NCBI RefSeq assembly: GCF_900091475.1
Contig: NZ_FMIB01000002.1
Coordinates: forward strand, 5,332,001-5,396,000
Origin: Micromonospora chersina
GTDB lineage: Bacteria; Actinomycetota; Actinomycetes; Mycobacteriales; Micromonosporaceae
Reading direction: 5' to 3'
Length of the DNA: 64,000 nucleotides
Both the position numbers and the translations under genes were made by a program. The notes beneath the pieces were generated by a model that worked only from the letters and a program-made list of their open reading frames with translations, made no database searches and was not told the DNA's origin. This document shows positions 61,768 to 64,000 of the stretch, piece after piece (the stretch's first letter is position 1; every line of letters starts with the position of its first letter).

Positions 61768-61849
61768 GTCCGAGTCCCGATCCGCTCGGACAGGCCCGGG
61801 GTCCCTCGTGCGCCTGTCCGTTCCCGTCGCCGTCCGGCGACAGACAGGA
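61768..61849 (+). promoter_or_regulatory. mutually exclusive hairpins controlling the erm ribosome site
   Basis: Segments: 1 GTCCGAG (61768-61774), 2 CTCGGACAGG (61785-61794), 3 CCTGTCCG (61813-61820), 4 GACAGGA (61843-61849). 1 pairs with 2 over 7 bp; 3 with 4 over 6 bp (plus GTCGCC 61826 with GGCGAC 61836), hiding AGGA. 2 with 3 (CGGACAGG/CCTGTCCG, 8 bp) is the alternative, which frees AGGA. Confidence 0.6.
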
Positions 61850-61856
61850 CGATCCC

Positions 61857-62678
61857 GTGGCGCCCCGCCGACCCCGTACCACCGCACGCGACAGGTCCCG
61901 TCGCGTACTGTCCCAGAACTTCCTCGCCGACCCGGCCGCCGTCGCGCGGATGGTCCGGGCGGCCCGCCCCGGCCCCGACGACCTGCTGCTGGAGGTGGGC
62001 GCCGGTCGCGGCCAGCTCACCCGGCCACTCGCCGCCCGGTGCGGCCGGCTGGTCGCGTACGAGGTCGACCAGGCCGTGCTGCCGGAGCTGACGGCGGCCT
62101 GCGCGGACCTGCCGCACGTCGACGTCCGGGCGGCTGACTTCCTGGCCGCCGTCCCGCCCGACGAGCCGTTCGCGGTGGTCGGCAACATCCCCTGGTCGCT
62201 GACCGCCGCCGTGGTGCGCTGGTGCCTCGCGGCGCCCGGGCTGCGTTCGGCGACCCTGCTCACCCAGCTCGACTACGCCCGCAAGCGCACCGGCGACCAC
62301 GGCCGGTGGAGCCGGCTCACCGTGCTCACCTGGCCCGAGCACCACTGGCGGCTGGCCGGCCGGGTGCCCCGGGGCGCGTTCCGGCCGGTGCCGGCGGCCG
62401 ACGGGGGCATCCTCCGGCTCGACCGCCGCCCCGAGCCGCTGCTGCCCCGCACGGCGCTGCCCGCCTACCGGCGGATGGTCGGGCTCGGCTTCGGCGGGGT
62501 CGGCGGCTCGCTGGCCGCCTCCCTGCGCACCGGCCACCCGCGCCGGCGCCTCGACGGGGCGCTGCGGGCCGCCCGGCTCGCCCCGGACACCCCGGTGGGG
62601 CTGGTCTGGCCGGAGCAGTGGTTGGTGCTGTTCCGGCTGCTGCACGCCGTGGACCCCGGGGCCGCCGGACGGTGGTGA
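61857..62678 (+). CDS. erm: Erm-type 23S rRNA (adenine-N6) methyltransferase
   Basis: 273 residues from the GTG at 61857, with AGGA 7 bases upstream. Motifs: RRVLSQNFLADPAAVARMVR (about 16-35), the SAM site LLEVGAGRGQLTRPLA (about 44), a catalytic-loop NIPWSLTAAVVRW (about 107; N-x-P-(F/Y/W)) and FRPVPAADGGILRL. It methylates A2058 of 23S rRNA, giving macrolide-lincosamide-streptogramin resistance. An in-frame GTG at 61746 would add 37 residues unlike any Erm and is rejected. Regulation appears to be by the attenuator-like leader. Confidence 0.9.
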   Translation: MAPRRPRTTARDRSRRVLSQNFLADPAAVARMVRAARPGPDDLLLEVGAGRGQLTRPLAARCGRLVAYEVDQAVLPELTAACADLPHVDVRAADFLAAVPPDEPFAVVGNIPWSLTAAVVRWCLAAPGLRSATLLTQLDYARKRTGDHGRWSRLTVLTWPEHHWRLAGRVPRGAFRPVPAADGGILRLDRRPEPLLPRTALPAYRRMVGLGFGGVGGSLAASLRTGHPRRRLDGALRAARLAPDTPVGLVWPEQWLVLFRLLHAVDPGAAGRW

Positions 62679-62684
62679 GCGGGC

Positions 62685-62876
62685 TCAGACCAGGGTGTTG
62701 AGCGCCTCGCCCAGCTCGGCGGGGGTGTTGAACTCCTCCGCCGGCAGCGCCTTGAGCATCTGGAGCATCTCCGTGCTGACGCCGTTCTCCTGGCCCCAGC
62801 GGACCAGGTCCGCTCGGGAGACCGGGTAGTCGAGCCCGGCCAGGAACTCCTGCAACTGCACCCCGGTGACGGTCAT
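62685..62876 (-). CDS. DUF2795 small protein
   Basis: 63 residues. VQLQEFLAGLDYPVSRADLV and RALPAEEFN-like ending (MLKALPAEEFNTPAELGEAL) match DUF2795, a short alpha-helical actinobacterial family of unknown function. It converges with erm, seven bases from its stop, and is divergent from the esterase-family gene. Confidence 0.9.
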   Translation of the reverse strand: MTVTGVQLQEFLAGLDYPVSRADLVRWGQENGVSTEMLQMLKALPAEEFNTPAELGEALNTLV

Positions 62877-62957
62877 GCCGGCGGGCTACCCGCTGTGCCG
62901 GGCGCCATGCCCGCCGGCGTGGCCGTTTGCCCGGACGGGTCCCGGGTAGCCGCTGGC

Positions 62958-64000
62958 ATGCTGGTACAGCGGCTCGGCGCGCCGAGCGACTTCGACCCGC
63001 TGCTGGAACGCGTCCGGGATGCGCGGATCGTCATGATCGGCGAGGCGACGCACGGCAGCTACGACTACTACCGGCTGCGCGAGCAACTGACCCGGCGGCT
63101 CATCGCCGAACAGGGCTTCGACTTCGTCGCGGTGGAGGGGGACTGGCCGGACTGCGACCGGGTGAACTGCTCGGTGGTGGGCGCACCGGGCGGGCTGGCC
63201 GATCCGCAGACCGCGCTGGAGCGCTTCGAGCGCTGGCCGACCTGGATGTGGGCCAACGCCGAGGTGGCCCGGTTCTGCCGCTGGCTGCGGGCGTGGAATC
63301 TGGAACGCCCCGAGGGGGAGCGGGCCGGCTTCCACGGGTTGGACGTCTACAGCCTGTGGGAGTCGATGCAGGCCATCTTCGACTACCTCGGTGAGGAGGA
63401 TCCGGCCTCGCTGGAGGCGGCGCAGGAGGCGTACCGCTGCTTCGAGCCGTACGGGAAACGGGTCGAGGACTACGGGACGGCCAGCCGCTTCGTCTCGGCC
63501 CGCTGCGAGGAGGAGGTGGTCCGGCTGCTGGCGCGTACCCGGGAACAGGCCGCCGCGGACGGCTCGGACCGCTTCTCGGCCTGGCAGAACGCGGAGGTGG
63601 TGGCCGGCGCGGAGCGCTACTACCGGGCCATGGTGGGTGGCGGCCCGGAGTCCTGGAACATCCGCGACATCCACATGGCCGACACGCTGGACCGGCTGCT
63701 CGACCGCTACGGGCCCCGGGCGCGCGGCATCGTCTGGGCGCACAACACCCACGTGGGCGACGCCCGCGCCACCGACATGGCGGCCGACGGGCTGGTGAAC
63801 ATCGGCCAGCTCGGCCGGGAACGGCACGGCCGGGACGCCGTGGTGCTGGTCGGCTTCGGCAGCTACCGGGGCACGGTGGTCGCGGCGCCGCGCTGGGGCT
63901 CGCCGGCCGAGGCCATGGTGGTGCCGCCGGCCCGGGAGGGCTCCGTCGAGCGGCGGCTGCACGAGCTGATGCCGGAACGTGCGGTGCTCGTCTTCGGCGG
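62958..64000 (+). CDS. erythromycin-esterase-family protein, 3' end cut by the window
   Basis: At least 347 residues; the frame runs off the right edge. It begins MLVQRLGAPSDFDPLLERVR and carries the family's catalytic pieces: VMIGEATHGSYDYY (Glu and His, about 23-30), VAVEGDWPDCDRVN, FHGLDVYSLWESM, and IVWAHNTHVGDARA. Homologues include EreA/EreB, which open the erythromycin lactone, but most members are uncharacterised hydrolases. Being 280 bases from erm makes a macrolide role attractive, though it is unproven. Confidence 0.85.
   Translation, partial: MLVQRLGAPSDFDPLLERVRDARIVMIGEATHGSYDYYRLREQLTRRLIAEQGFDFVAVEGDWPDCDRVNCSVVGAPGGLADPQTALERFERWPTWMWANAEVARFCRWLRAWNLERPEGERAGFHGLDVYSLWESMQAIFDYLGEEDPASLEAAQEAYRCFEPYGKRVEDYGTASRFVSARCEEEVVRLLARTREQAAADGSDRFSAWQNAEVVAGAERYYRAMVGGGPESWNIRDIHMADTLDRLLDRYGPRARGIVWAHNTHVGDARATDMAADGLVNIGQLGRERHGRDAVVLVGFGSYRGTVVAAPRWGSPAEAMVVPPAREGSVERRLHELMPERAVLVFG

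Noticed and set aside
61746..61857. Upstream GTG giving erm a 37-residue N-terminal extension.
   Set aside because: The extension is Pro/Ser-rich, unlike Erm proteins, runs through the predicted hairpins, and the GTG at 61857 has an AGGA at proper spacing.

Overview
The window is a GC-rich (roughly 73-74%) actinobacterial chromosome segment. It has many GTG starts, tightly overlapping genes and actinobacterial markers: a fused kgd 2-oxoglutarate enzyme, DUF6104, DUF6412, DUF2795 and an SCO7613-type membrane protein. Gene content and the short palindromic intergenic repeats suggest Micromonosporaceae, most likely Micromonospora; this is inference, as there is no rRNA or other marker gene. I see about 65 protein genes (two cut by the window ends), one gene remnant and many hairpins. 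I see no tRNA, rRNA, CRISPR array, prophage or transposase gene.

Layout. 1-12.2 kb: end of an S26 peptidase, malic enzyme, a quinone-oxidoreductase-like enzyme, two paralogous lipoprotein hydrolases around a nucleotidyltransferase, the pta-ackA acetate operon, and two small TetR modules with visible operators plus a gene remnant. 12.2-19 kb: DUF6104, kgd, an ABC exporter and a hotdog protein. 19-32 kb: an olsB/olsA-like ornithine-lipid pair, DUF4097-PadR, a PhoP/MprA-like two-component system followed by an HtrA protease, a BON protein, a glycosyltransferase, a Ser/Thr kinase, and a patatin-acyltransferase pair. 32-45 kb: CutA, a giant membrane protein, a desaturase, an FHA protein behind a short leaderless ORF, ddaH-rocD arginine/ornithine catabolism, HxlR and XRE regulators with oxidoreductases, and a Nei glycosylase.

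45-52.5 kb: an aminoglycoside-kinase-like gene ending in a tandem repeat, a WGR-propeller protein, a DUF559 gene flanked by an inverted pair of palindromes, an FAD disulfide-reductase-like enzyme, a carboxylate-amine ligase and a second-type YidC. 52.5-58.8 kb: secreted polysaccharide degradation (GH16 with CBM6, GH18 with CBM2), DedA, DUF1349 and a TreS-like GH13 enzyme. 58.8-64 kb: SDR, small membrane proteins, a Gfo/Idh/MocA oxidoreductase, and an Erm-type rRNA methyltransferase beside an erythromycin-esterase-family gene.

The most interesting signals are: (1) a ribosome-attenuation-like leader ahead of erm, with a leaderless 39-codon ORF carrying Arg-X-Arg motifs and mutually exclusive hairpins, one of which hides the ribosome binding site; (2) a DUF559 nuclease-fold gene bracketed by inverted copies of a 48-bp palindrome; (3) 11-bp-periodic PhoP-like boxes ahead of both the response regulator and the HtrA protease; (4) an 18-codon palindromic in-frame insertion in the olsB-like gene; (5) recurrent TANNNT-N6/7-start-codon leaderless promoters, one revealing a 31-codon ORF coupled to an FHA gene.
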